Below are positions 9,730 to 17,058 of a DNA stretch of 30,317 bases, one piece after another. Position 1 is the first letter of the stretch; every line of letters starts with the position of its first letter. This DNA is from Eubacterium sp. (GTDB lineage: Bacteria > Bacillota_A > Clostridia > Lachnospirales > Lachnospiraceae), in assembly GCA_023663915.1 (NCBI GenBank), contig JAMPGN010000021.1:1-30317 (forward strand), written 5' to 3'. The position numbers and the translations under genes are program-made. A model generated the notes under the pieces. That model made no database searches. It was not told where the DNA came from and worked only from the letters and a program-made list of their open reading frames with translations.

Positions 9730-9755
9730 AAAAAAGGAGAGCCATACAAGCCCTC
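9730..9755 (-). terminator. Intrinsic terminator of the amino-acid ABC operon
   Basis: On the minus strand, GAGGGC (9755-9750) pairs with GCTCTC (9742-9737), including one G-U pair, over a 7-nt loop. Two C residues and six T residues (9735-9730) follow. It lies 36 nt past the ATPase stop codon. Confidence 0.7.
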
Positions 9756-9790
9756 TATTCCATATCTCTTATAGCGCGTATTCCACATCC

Positions 9791-10576
9791 CTACCCCTGC
9801 GCATACCGGGTCAAAAACTGCTTCGTCCTCTCCTCGCGCGGATGGTCAATCACCTGCCTGGGATCGCCCTGCTCCACGATCACGCCGTCATCCATAAAAA
9901 TAAGCTGATCGGACACATCTCTGGCAAACGCCATCTCGTGGGTGACGATGATCATCGTCGTCTTCTGGTCGGCAAGCCCCCTTATCACCTTGAGCACTTC
10001 GCCGGTCAGTTCTGGATCGAGCGCGGAAGTCGGCTCGTCGAAACAAAGAATATCCGGCTTGAGCGCCAACGCCCTTGCAATCGCGACGCGCTGCTGCTGC
10101 CCGCCGGACAACTGATGAGGATAATGTGTCATGCGGTCGGCAAGCCCCATCCGCTCTAAAAGCTCAATGCCGTGTCTCTCTATCTGCTCGTAAATATCTT
10201 TTTTATTCTGCTTGAAATCCGGTCTTTCTTTCGCCAAAAGCTTCTCAGACAACGTCACATTCTCAAGCGCCGTATACTGCGGAAAAAGATTGAAGGATTG
10301 GAATACCATGCCAAAGTGCAGCCGCTTCGTCCTTAAGTCTTTGCTCTGCTCCTTAAGAGGCATCGACGCGTCAAAAAGTGTCTCGCCCTTCACAGCAATC
10401 GAACCCTTGTCAGGTGTCTCCAAGAAATTCAGACAACGCAGAAGCGTCGTCTTGCCGGAACCGGAAGAGCCGATAATCGCGAGCGCATTTCCTTCTTCCA
10501 GAGAAAAGCTGACATCATTCAACACCATGGTCGAGTCAAATTGTTTCCCGATATTTTTCACTTCAAGAATTGCCAT
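9791..10576 (-). CDS. Polar amino-acid ABC transporter ATP-binding protein
   Basis: A 261-residue cytoplasmic ATPase powering uptake through the adjacent permease. Walker A GSSGSGKTT is at ~36-44. The signature LSGGQQQRVAIARAL, Walker B ILCFDEPTSALDP and switch His in VTHEMAFA are all intact, as in GlnQ/HisP/TcyC-type proteins. The start at 10576 follows AGAGG by 8 nt; the upstream in-frame extension to 10612 lacks such a site. It is the last gene of the binding protein-permease-ATPase operon and precedes an intrinsic terminator. Confidence 0.96.
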   Translation of the reverse strand: MAILEVKNIGKQFDSTMVLNDVSFSLEEGNALAIIGSSGSGKTTLLRCLNFLETPDKGSIAVKGETLFDASMPLKEQSKDLRTKRLHFGMVFQSFNLFPQYTALENVTLSEKLLAKERPDFKQNKKDIYEQIERHGIELLERMGLADRMTHYPHQLSGGQQQRVAIARALALKPDILCFDEPTSALDPELTGEVLKVIRGLADQKTTMIIVTHEMAFARDVSDQLIFMDDGVIVEQGDPRQVIDHPREERTKQFLTRYAQG

Positions 10577-10643
10577 ATGTATACCTCTAACCTTCATAAA
10601 CCATTTCCGCAATGTGGCTTTCTAAATCAACTTTTCCTGCTTT

Positions 10644-11300
10644 TTATTTAAAATAGTCTAACCTGCGCTCAATATAATTAAACAATAGTGTCAAAACACC
10701 TACAAAGACCAAGTAAAAGACACCCGTGTAGAACAACGGCCATGTCAGACCGTTGCTCTTCATAAAAGAATAGCCCGCAAAAGTCAGCTCGTATGCAGCT
10801 ATGATACGCGCAAGCGAAGTGTCCTTGACCAAAGTAATGATCTCGTTGGACATCGGCGGTACTACGCGTTTCACCATCTGCAAAAGCGTCACCTTGAAGA
10901 AAATCTGTGTCTTGGTCATGCCAAGCACCTGCCCTGCCTCACGCTGCCCTGCCGGAACGCCCTCGATCCCACCACGGAAAATAACCGAAAAATAGCAGGC
11001 ATAATTGATACTGAACGCCACCACGGTGGCAGTGATACGCCCCGCCTCGTTGCCGCTCCATATATTATGCCCAAGCCACAGACCCGGACCATAAAATATA
11101 ATGATGAGCTGCAGCATAAGCGGCGTTCCCCGGATAATCCACACCAGGATCTGTATCAGGTAACGTAACGGCCGAAATTTGCTGATCGAACCAAACGCCA
11201 GGATTAGACCGAGCGGCAGTGCAAACAACAGTGTGAATATGAAAATCTGAAACGTTGTCAACAGACCGCCCAGCAGCGATTGCGTAACACTCCAAAACAT
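10644..11300 (-). CDS. Polar amino-acid ABC transporter permease (HisM/GlnP type)
   Basis: A 218-residue inner-membrane subunit with about five transmembrane segments. The N-terminal start motif LLGGLLTTFQIFIFTLLFALP and WIIRGTPLMLQLIIIFYG are family hallmarks. The cytoplasmic EAA loop, which docks on the ATPase, reads GQREAGQVLGMTKTQIFFKV...PP. AAGGAG precedes ATG. Only 18 nt separate it from the binding-protein stop. Because a single permease is encoded, it probably acts as a homodimer. Confidence 0.95.
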   Translation of the reverse strand: MFWSVTQSLLGGLLTTFQIFIFTLLFALPLGLILAFGSISKFRPLRYLIQILVWIIRGTPLMLQLIIIFYGPGLWLGHNIWSGNEAGRITATVVAFSINYACYFSVIFRGGIEGVPAGQREAGQVLGMTKTQIFFKVTLLQMVKRVVPPMSNEIITLVKDTSLARIIAAYELTFAGYSFMKSNGLTWPLFYTGVFYLVFVGVLTLLFNYIERRLDYFK

Positions 11301-11318
11301 AGATCTTTCTCCTTAAAT

Positions 11319-12215
11319 CTAATTAGGCACTACAATAACCTGTGCATTGTTGCAGTAAGGATTTGTACATTCCATGGAAGACGTCACTTCGGAAGTCAGC
11401 GTCATACCATTCCAGACAACATCGATGTTCTTGGAATCCAACTCCATAATCTTGTTATCCCAATCGATCTCCACGAACTGCGCTTCTACACCGAGTTTCT
11501 CGGCAACGATACGAGCCATGTCCGCATCAAAACCGATCCACTCGCCGGAATCATCCTTGTAATCCATGGGAGCAAAATCCGTGATACCAACGATCATCGT
11601 GCCTTTCTCCTGAATGTAAGCTACATCACTGTCTTCTGCTGACGCCGTAAACTCGGATGCCGGCTGCTCAACCAATGCTTCCTGCACACCATAAGTCGCA
11701 GCCGTCTCCTGCATGGAACCGTCCGCATAGCTTTCTGCGAATACGGAATTGATATAAGAAGCCAGATCGGAACCTTTACGACAGCCAACGCCATACTCTT
11801 CCGTAGTCAGTTCATCCGTGTGCTTCATGTTCGGATAGCTTGTGCCCTCACCGATCATTGCGCCCGCCATAAGCAGATCGATGATCGCCGCGTCAGATGT
11901 ACCGGAAGCAACTTCCATCAACGCATCCGCCTGGGACGCTACCACGTTTGTCTGAAATCCGTTCTCCTCTGCCGCCGCTTCTCCGGCGGAGCCTGCTTCT
12001 ACTGCATAGACCAGATCGGAACCTGCCGCATCGGCTGCATCTGCGGCTTCCGTTTCCTCCTCTGCCGCGCTGTCTTCTGCTTCTGTGCTTTCCTCTTCCG
12101 TCTGTGCGCTGTCTGCGCTTGTCTGCGCCGCATCATCAGAGCTGCCGCCGCATCCCGTCAATACCGTTCCCACTGTCAGGGACAGTGCCAACATAAGTGC
12201 AAGTTTCTTTTTCAT
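11319..12215 (-). CDS. Amino-acid-type substrate-binding lipoprotein with permuted lobe order
   Basis: A 298-residue secreted lipoprotein: signal peptide with lipobox LTGC (Cys22), then an acidic Ala/Glu/Asp linker to ~66. The fold blocks then occur in an unusual order. Residues ~68-121 (VEAGSAGEAA, DALMEVASGTSDAAIID) are normally the second lobe. Residues ~139-177 (GVGCRKGSDLASYINSVF...YG) are normally the C-terminal end. Residues ~198-298 (IQEKGTMIVGITDFAPMDYK, IGFDADMARIVAEKLGVE, NPYCNNAQVIVV) are normally the N-terminus. The protein ends where the inter-lobe strand would normally enter lobe two, so it reads as a circular permutation. The usual carboxylate-binding Arg in the T-P-E-R motif is Val here (LTSEVTSS); the lobe-two Asp (~113) is kept. 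The frame is intact and directly precedes the permease. Confidence 0.9.
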   Translation of the reverse strand: MKKKLALMLALSLTVGTVLTGCGGSSDDAAQTSADSAQTEEESTEAEDSAAEEETEAADAADAAGSDLVYAVEAGSAGEAAAEENGFQTNVVASQADALMEVASGTSDAAIIDLLMAGAMIGEGTSYPNMKHTDELTTEEYGVGCRKGSDLASYINSVFAESYADGSMQETAATYGVQEALVEQPASEFTASAEDSDVAYIQEKGTMIVGITDFAPMDYKDDSGEWIGFDADMARIVAEKLGVEAQFVEIDWDNKIMELDSKNIDVVWNGMTLTSEVTSSMECTNPYCNNAQVIVVPN

Positions 12216-12269
12216 AATATTCTCCTCCGTTTCTGAAACATGTTGTTTCTTAAATAAAAATCCTGTTGT

Positions 12270-12298
12270 ATTTTATCATAGTAGTGAACTAAAGTAAA
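12270..12298 (-). promoter_or_regulatory. Promoter of the amino-acid ABC operon
   Basis: The minus strand reads TTTACT (12293-12298), a 17-bp spacer and TAAAAT (12270-12275). The start codon is about 55 nt beyond the -10. Confidence 0.65.
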
Positions 12299-12341
12299 TG
12301 GTAACTCTTTACTTTAATCCACTATTTTTGACTCTTTACTT
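12291..12341. repeat. Operator-like repeats upstream of the ABC operon promoter
   Basis: The 11-mer ACTCTTTACTT occurs at 12304-12314 and 12331-12341 (27-bp period). An inverted AAAGTAAA at 12291-12298 covers the -35 and mirrors TTTACTTT at 12308-12315. The far copy overlaps the stop codon of the upstream membrane-protein gene. The placement suits an activator or repressor site; I do not recognise the consensus. Confidence 0.55.
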
Positions 12342-13896
12342 ATTTGCCTCCTGGTTCTAGCGTGGAAAAATTATATTCCGACCCATATACCGTGAATTTG
12401 CCGATCTGTGTCTCAACCCAGATATCTTCCTTGTGTTGTTCGTAAAACTGTTCAAAATCTTCACGCTCCGCCTCTGTCACAATATAAGCCGTCCGTGATT
12501 CATAGGGAACATTCGGCACATACCACTCTGAACTGCTCAGCCATTTGCATACTTCCATGGTCTCTAACGAGGCAACCGACGCGACCCGCACCCTCCCTCC
12601 GGACAAAACCGTCATGCTGTTGGCTCGTTCAAAATCGGCATATGCCATCTCGTATCCATTTTCCTCTAAATACTTGCATACCTCATTTTCTTCTGAGTAG
12701 GCGGGCTCTTCGCTTTGTATGATCGGAAGATAAATCATCCGCACCTGGAAGACCAGCAGGAAAAAGACCAGCGCGTACCCAGCACACGATAAAACCAGAG
12801 ACTTTTCATTTGCATACCGGATAAAGCATGTGAAAGCAAAAGCCATACCGAAAAGGAGCACAAAATAATATCGCTGTGAACTGTCGATCGTCGTAAACGC
12901 TACCGCAATCATGGTCATTGCCGTAGAAATTCCAAACATGAAACCGACCCATATACTATGATTATCTCCCTGTTTCTTAAGTACCCGCCAGACACCCGCT
13001 GCAAAGATGATTACCGTAATCAGCAGAAAGAGGAAATATATGATCCTTCCCTCCAATTCCAACTTTGTTAGTCCCAGACATTCTTCCAACTCCGGCAGCA
13101 CCGTTCCCCAAAGTTTGGCAAATCCTTTGCGTATATTCCTATGGAGATCCGCACCCACCGATAAAGGTAACAGTGTTCCGGCATAGCCCGCTGCCACTCC
13201 GCCTGCAGTGAAACAGACAACGGGCAGTGCCTTCTTTTTATCCCACACCTTACTATATAGCAGATAAAATTGTCTCAGTATCTCCGTTGCCAGCAAGGGC
13301 ACGTTTAAGACCAGAAGTCCCCTTACCCCCTGCATACCGGTGAAAAACGGTAAAAAGGCAATAAGGCACAACCACAGGATATGCACCGGTTTCCCGCTGA
13401 TGAGACGGGCATAGACACCCAAAGTCAGAAACATAATAATAACATGAACCGCATAATAGGACGCAAACAGATAGAATAATTCCAAAATCACAAAATTGCT
13501 CGGCATGATTAAACATAACAACAGAAAGATGATCTTCTGCATCTTATTAAATGAAAACTGGGAAATCAAAAAATAACCGCTCAATAAAATTCCCAATGTC
13601 ATGACCGTACAGGCAAGTCCCATTGCCAGAGCCATGTCGTGCACCATACCATAGAATAACGCCGCCAGGTTAGGTGTCGTGCAGACCCTTAGTTCCGAAG
13701 AAGTATACCATGAATCCGGTATCCATTGTCCGCTCTCCCATATTACCTGCGCGAGCGATGCTTCGGCGGCAATATCCGCGTTCATTTTGAAGCAATAATG
13801 AAAAATATTGGTGTAGGCAATCAATCCTGCCATCACAATAAGCGCCGCAATGGTCAGTACAATACCCACCCTATTCTTTTTTGTTTCTGCCTCCAT
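12340..13896 (-). CDS. Large multi-spanning membrane protein, possibly GT-C-like
   Basis: This 518-residue protein is not confidently recognised. One N-terminal transmembrane helix leads to a loop with NADIAAEASLAQVIWESGQWIPDSWY, resembling the first extracytoplasmic loop with an acidic residue of GT-C glycosyltransferases. About nine to eleven further hydrophobic segments follow to ~395. A ~110-residue soluble C-terminal domain (YLEENGYEMAYADFERANSMTVLS onward) resembles the extracytoplasmic tail of such enzymes. By family analogy it might transfer sugars from lipid carriers to surface glycans; this is inference only. It lies 38 nt downstream of the sstT-like gene and may be co-transcribed. 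GGAAAGG precedes ATG. Confidence 0.7.
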   Translation of the reverse strand: MEAETKKNRVGIVLTIAALIVMAGLIAYTNIFHYCFKMNADIAAEASLAQVIWESGQWIPDSWYTSSELRVCTTPNLAALFYGMVHDMALAMGLACTVMTLGILLSGYFLISQFSFNKMQKIIFLLLCLIMPSNFVILELFYLFASYYAVHVIIMFLTLGVYARLISGKPVHILWLCLIAFLPFFTGMQGVRGLLVLNVPLLATEILRQFYLLYSKVWDKKKALPVVCFTAGGVAAGYAGTLLPLSVGADLHRNIRKGFAKLWGTVLPELEECLGLTKLELEGRIIYFLFLLITVIIFAAGVWRVLKKQGDNHSIWVGFMFGISTAMTMIAVAFTTIDSSQRYYFVLLFGMAFAFTCFIRYANEKSLVLSCAGYALVFFLLVFQVRMIYLPIIQSEEPAYSEENEVCKYLEENGYEMAYADFERANSMTVLSGGRVRVASVASLETMEVCKWLSSSEWYVPNVPYESRTAYIVTEAEREDFEQFYEQHKEDIWVETQIGKFTVYGSEYNFSTLEPGGK

Positions 13897-13934
13897 AATA
13901 CAATACCTTTCCTAATACCATAAATAATGCATGT

Positions 13935-15161
13935 TTAAAATTTGATCTCTTTCCCCTGCAGACGCCACTGCCGAAATTCCGCCGATGCCGACAGGAGCAG
14001 GTCGGAAGATGAGTTTAAAGCCGTCTCCACGGAATCCTGAATCACGCCGATGATGAATCCGACCGCTACAACCTGCATGGATACCGCATCGGAAATTCCA
14101 AACAGAGAACACGCCATCGGGATTAACAAAAGCGATCCGCCCGCCACACCGGACGCGCCGCACGCCGCCAGAGCCGCCAGAAGACTTAAGACGATCGCCG
14201 TCGGGATATCGACCGGAATACCGAGCGTATGCACCGTTGCCATCGTCATGACCGTGATCGTGATCGCCGCGCCATCCATGTTGATCGTCGCGCCAAGCGG
14301 AATCGTCACGGAATAAGTGTCCTTGTCCAGTCCCATCTCCTCACATATTTTCATGTTGACCGGAATGTTCGCCGCTGAACTTCTCGTGAAGAATGCCGTA
14401 ATTGCACTCTGTTTCAAGCACTTAAAAATAAGTGGATAAGGGTTCTTGCGGATACACCAGTATACGAGGATCGGGTTAGTGATAAAATAGATCCCCAGCA
14501 TACAGCCCACTAACAGGACAAGCAGCTTGCCGTATGTCATAAAAGTATCTAAACCGCTGGATGTCACGCTCGTATATACCAGACCTAAGATACCAAAAGG
14601 AGCAAAATTGATGATTGTCGTAACCACTTTGGAAATCGCCTCTGAAATATCTGTCAGCGCAGCCTTGGTCGTATCCTTTGCCCCACGAAACGCAACGCCC
14701 AAAAGCACCGCCCAGGAAAGAATCCCGATATAATTTGCATTAACCAGTGCGGATACCGGATTCGCCACCACGTTCAACAACAGTGTGCTTAACACTTCCA
14801 CAATCCCCTGAGGCGCAGAAGCCGCCGTGTCCGCCGCCTCCTGAAGCACCATCTCCACCGGAAAAATCATGCTTGCAAAGACTGCGATCACAGCCGCAAG
14901 CACGGTACTAAACATATACAGAATAACAACGGTACGAATAACACCGCTGTGCGACTTGCCAGCATTTGACAAGGCGCTCATAACCAGGAAAAATACCAGA
15001 AGCGGCGCAATCGCCTTAAGCGCACCCACAAATACATCTCCCAGAAGCCCGATCCCGGAAGCCTGCGGAACGATAAGAGCCAAAATGACGCCGATCACTA
15101 AACCTGCAATGATACGTTTGACAAGACTGATTCCTGTCCATTTCTCCCACATTTTCTTCAT
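13935..15161 (-). CDS. sstT: Na+/serine-threonine symporter (DAACS family)
   Basis: A 408-residue dicarboxylate/amino acid:cation symporter. It shows the SstT-specific serine-rich reentrant motif FFTRSSAANIPVNM, the transport-core motif GATINMDGAAITI and the second hairpin ASGVAGGSLLLIPMAC. There are eight transmembrane segments and two reentrant loops, as in GltPh relatives. SstT imports serine and threonine with Na+. I start at 15161 (MKKMWEKWTG) with AAAGGA ~11 nt upstream; the longer frame to 15194 would contain that ribosome site. An extended -10 promoter lies at 15274. Confidence 0.93.
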   Translation of the reverse strand: MKKMWEKWTGISLVKRIIAGLVIGVILALIVPQASGIGLLGDVFVGALKAIAPLLVFFLVMSALSNAGKSHSGVIRTVVILYMFSTVLAAVIAVFASMIFPVEMVLQEAADTAASAPQGIVEVLSTLLLNVVANPVSALVNANYIGILSWAVLLGVAFRGAKDTTKAALTDISEAISKVVTTIINFAPFGILGLVYTSVTSSGLDTFMTYGKLLVLLVGCMLGIYFITNPILVYWCIRKNPYPLIFKCLKQSAITAFFTRSSAANIPVNMKICEEMGLDKDTYSVTIPLGATINMDGAAITITVMTMATVHTLGIPVDIPTAIVLSLLAALAACGASGVAGGSLLLIPMACSLFGISDAVSMQVVAVGFIIGVIQDSVETALNSSSDLLLSASAEFRQWRLQGKEIKF

Positions 15162-15273
15162 TCTCACATAATCCTTTCTTGTGTGCTGTTTCATTCCGCA
15201 GTCTGCATACGATTGCCGCCAAAGCCATGCAATCCCGTTCTACGGACGAAAACCTAAAAAATCTACGTTTAAC

Positions 15274-15282
15274 AGTATATCA
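15274..15282 (-). promoter_or_regulatory. Extended -10 promoter of the symporter gene
   Basis: The minus strand reads TG-A-TATACT (-10 at 15274-15279, TG at 15281-15282). No good -35 is present at 17 bp, as is common for extended -10 promoters. A short dyad ATTCC-tagt-GGAAT at 15296-15309 overlaps the -35 region. Confidence 0.45.
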
Positions 15283-15366
15283 TAGATGCGGCTGTATTCC
15301 TAGTGGAATCTTTCTGGCGGCTTTCCAGTATGATTCATATAAATTCATTACAAATCGTAACAGTTC

Positions 15367-15423
15367 ATAACTTTTATAAAAATTGACATTTATACTAATA
15401 ATGTTTATAATTATAAAAGTTAT
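15367..15423 (+). promoter_or_regulatory. Consensus promoter of the hipBA-type operon bracketed by a 13-bp inverted repeat
   Basis: TTGACA (15383-15388), exactly 17 bp, then TATAAT (15406-15411): a perfect sigma-A promoter. It is enclosed by ATAACTTTTATAA (15367-15379) and its exact reverse complement (15411-15423). The second arm shares one base with the -10. Such placement fits autorepression by the XRE protein encoded next, with a repressor on each arm closing the promoter. Confidence 0.75.
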
Positions 15424-15471
15424 ATTGATATTTAAAAATCCGGACAATATATGATAAAAGGATATGCTGAT

Positions 15472-15807
15472 ATGAGTAAAAAATCAATCATACTAATGCC
15501 GCAGACAGAAGAAATACTGGCACAGATGGGGGAACAGATGAAACTGGCACGATTAAGACGCAAAATATCCGCTGATCTGGTTGCCGAAAGAGCCGGCATA
15601 AGCAGGACTACACTATGGTCTGTAGAAAAAGGCGCCCCTTCTGTTTCCATCGGAATCTATGCGGCGGTACTTCATGCTCTTAACAACATGGACCGTGACC
15701 TGCTCCTAATTGCCAAAGATGATGAATTAGGCAGAAAAATACAAGACTTAGAACTTTCAGTAAGAAAAAGGGCGCCGAAGCAAAAGGAGAGTCAATACCT
15801 TGAATAA
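15472..15807 (+). CDS. XRE/HipB-like antitoxin and DNA-binding autoregulator
   Basis: A 111-residue protein with a central helix-turn-helix (ARLRRKISADLVAERAGISRTTLWSVEKG, residues ~25-55) of the Cro/C1 type. The start at 15472 has AAAAGGA 9 nt upstream; an in-frame ATG at 15451 has no ribosome site. It overlaps the following HipA-type gene by 8 nt, the standard antitoxin-first arrangement. By family knowledge it binds the HipA partner, neutralises it and represses the operon. The C-terminal ~35 residues are charged and probably flexible. Confidence 0.88.
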   Translation: MSKKSIILMPQTEEILAQMGEQMKLARLRRKISADLVAERAGISRTTLWSVEKGAPSVSIGIYAAVLHALNNMDRDLLLIAKDDELGRKIQDLELSVRKRAPKQKESQYLE

Positions 15808-17050
15808 GCAAAAAACTATCTTTGTGTACCAAAATTGGGACAATGCGCTCCCTAACTTGATCGGCAGACTATATGTTGATGAAATAAAAGGCAGAGAACA
15901 TTATTCTTTTGCATATGATGAAACATGGCTGGCAGCTTTTGCCAATCATACTCTCATGTTAGATCCCGATCTTATATTGTACAGCGGCAGACAGCATGTT
16001 CCTATGGACAAAAAAATGTTCGGTATATTTGCCGATTCGTGTCCCGACCGCTGGGGACGTCTGCTAATGAAACGTCGCGAGGCAATCACCGCGCATAAAG
16101 AAGTAAGAAAACCGAAAGCACTGACAGAAAGCGACTTTTTATTAGGAGTCTACGACGGTGCAAGAATGGGCGCTCTTCGATTTGCCCTGCAGGAAAACGG
16201 TCCTTTTCTATCCGATGACACTGCACTCGCAACCCCGCCATGGATCACGCTCCGGAAATTAGAATCTGCCAGCCTTGCTTTTGAAAACGATGAGAGTGGT
16301 CTGGAAGAAAAATGGCTCAATCAGCTTTTAGCTCCTGGCTCCTCTTTAGGCGGCGCCAGACCGAAAGCTACTGTGATGGCAGCCGACGGTTCTCTATGGA
16401 TTGCAAAATTTCCATCCAGGCATGACGAATACAATAGTGGCGCATGGGAAAAAGTTGTCCATGACCTTGCCGGTTTATGCGGGCTGAATATACCCACATC
16501 AAAACTGGAAACATTCTCTAAGACCGGAAGCACCTTCCTTGTAAAACGGTTTGATCGAAATGGTGAACAGAGAATCCATTTTTCATCGGCTATGACCCTG
16601 CTTGGCAGGACAGACGGTGAAGAGGAATGCAGTTATCTTGAGTTAGCTTCTTTTCTCAAAGCATATGGCGCACAGCCACAAAAAGATTTACGCGAATTAT
16701 GGAAAAGAATTGTATTTAATATGGCTGTTTCCAATACCGATGACCATCTGAGAAATCACGGGTTTATCTTAACCAAAACCGGATGGCGTTTATCTCCGTT
16801 ATATGATGTGAACCCCAATATATACGGTAATCATTTGTCGTTGAATGTGGATCGCAATGACAATACGATATCATTTGACTTAGCATTATCTACCGCCAAA
16901 TTATACGGATTGACGGAAGAAAACGCTGACCGCATCATCAACGAAACCAAAAATACCGTAAAAGAAAATTGGGAAAACCTTGCAGAAAAATACAATCTGT
17001 CCAGAAGTGCAAGACAGTATATGCAGCCTGCATTTTTGGAGTGTTATTGA
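15800..17050 (+). CDS. HipA-family Ser/Thr kinase toxin
   Basis: A 416-residue HipA-like kinase. The N-terminal domain (GRLYVDEIKGREHYSFAYDETWL) and SCPDRWGRLLM precede the kinase core. The Gly-rich loop SSLGGARPKA is at ~180-190. The ATP lysine is in LWIAKFPS, the catalytic loop SNTDDHLRNHGF is at ~310, and the metal-binding SPLYDVNP is at ~333. All key residues look intact, so it should be active. E. coli HipA phosphorylates glutamyl-tRNA synthetase and causes growth arrest; the target here is unknown. It starts with TTG, with AAAGGAGA 9 nt upstream, inside the end of the antitoxin gene. The weak start would keep toxin below antitoxin. Its stop is 8 bp from the convergent kinase gene. Confidence 0.93.
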   Translation: MNKQKTIFVYQNWDNALPNLIGRLYVDEIKGREHYSFAYDETWLAAFANHTLMLDPDLILYSGRQHVPMDKKMFGIFADSCPDRWGRLLMKRREAITAHKEVRKPKALTESDFLLGVYDGARMGALRFALQENGPFLSDDTALATPPWITLRKLESASLAFENDESGLEEKWLNQLLAPGSSLGGARPKATVMAADGSLWIAKFPSRHDEYNSGAWEKVVHDLAGLCGLNIPTSKLETFSKTGSTFLVKRFDRNGEQRIHFSSAMTLLGRTDGEEECSYLELASFLKAYGAQPQKDLRELWKRIVFNMAVSNTDDHLRNHGFILTKTGWRLSPLYDVNPNIYGNHLSLNVDRNDNTISFDLALSTAKLYGLTEENADRIINETKNTVKENWENLAEKYNLSRSARQYMQPAFLECY

Positions 17051-17058
17051 GGACAAAT

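Larger units (their letters stand above)
9433..9790. other. Intergenic region between nuclease gene and amino-acid ABC operon
   Basis: No gene was found in these 358 nt. The left end holds the nuclease ribosome site inside a hairpin (9442-9460). Small hairpins occur at 9595-9623 (CAGGA...TCCTG arms) and 9680-9708 (9-bp TTTGAAGAA/TTCTTCAAA with an 11-nt AT loop). The right end holds the ABC operon terminator at 9730-9755. I could not assign a nuclease promoter confidently. Confidence 0.5.
15162..15471. other. Divergent intergenic region between symporter and hipBA-type genes
   Basis: This 310-nt region contains the minus-strand extended -10 promoter (15274-15282), a small dyad (15296-15309), and the plus-strand consensus promoter bracketed by a 13-bp inverted repeat (15367-15423). 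No additional gene is visible. Confidence 0.6.

Noticed and set aside
15195..15366. T-box or amino-acid riboswitch upstream of the Ser/Thr symporter
   Set aside because: No T-box sequence (AGGGTGGNACCGCG-like) or antiterminator/terminator pair is visible between the promoter and start.
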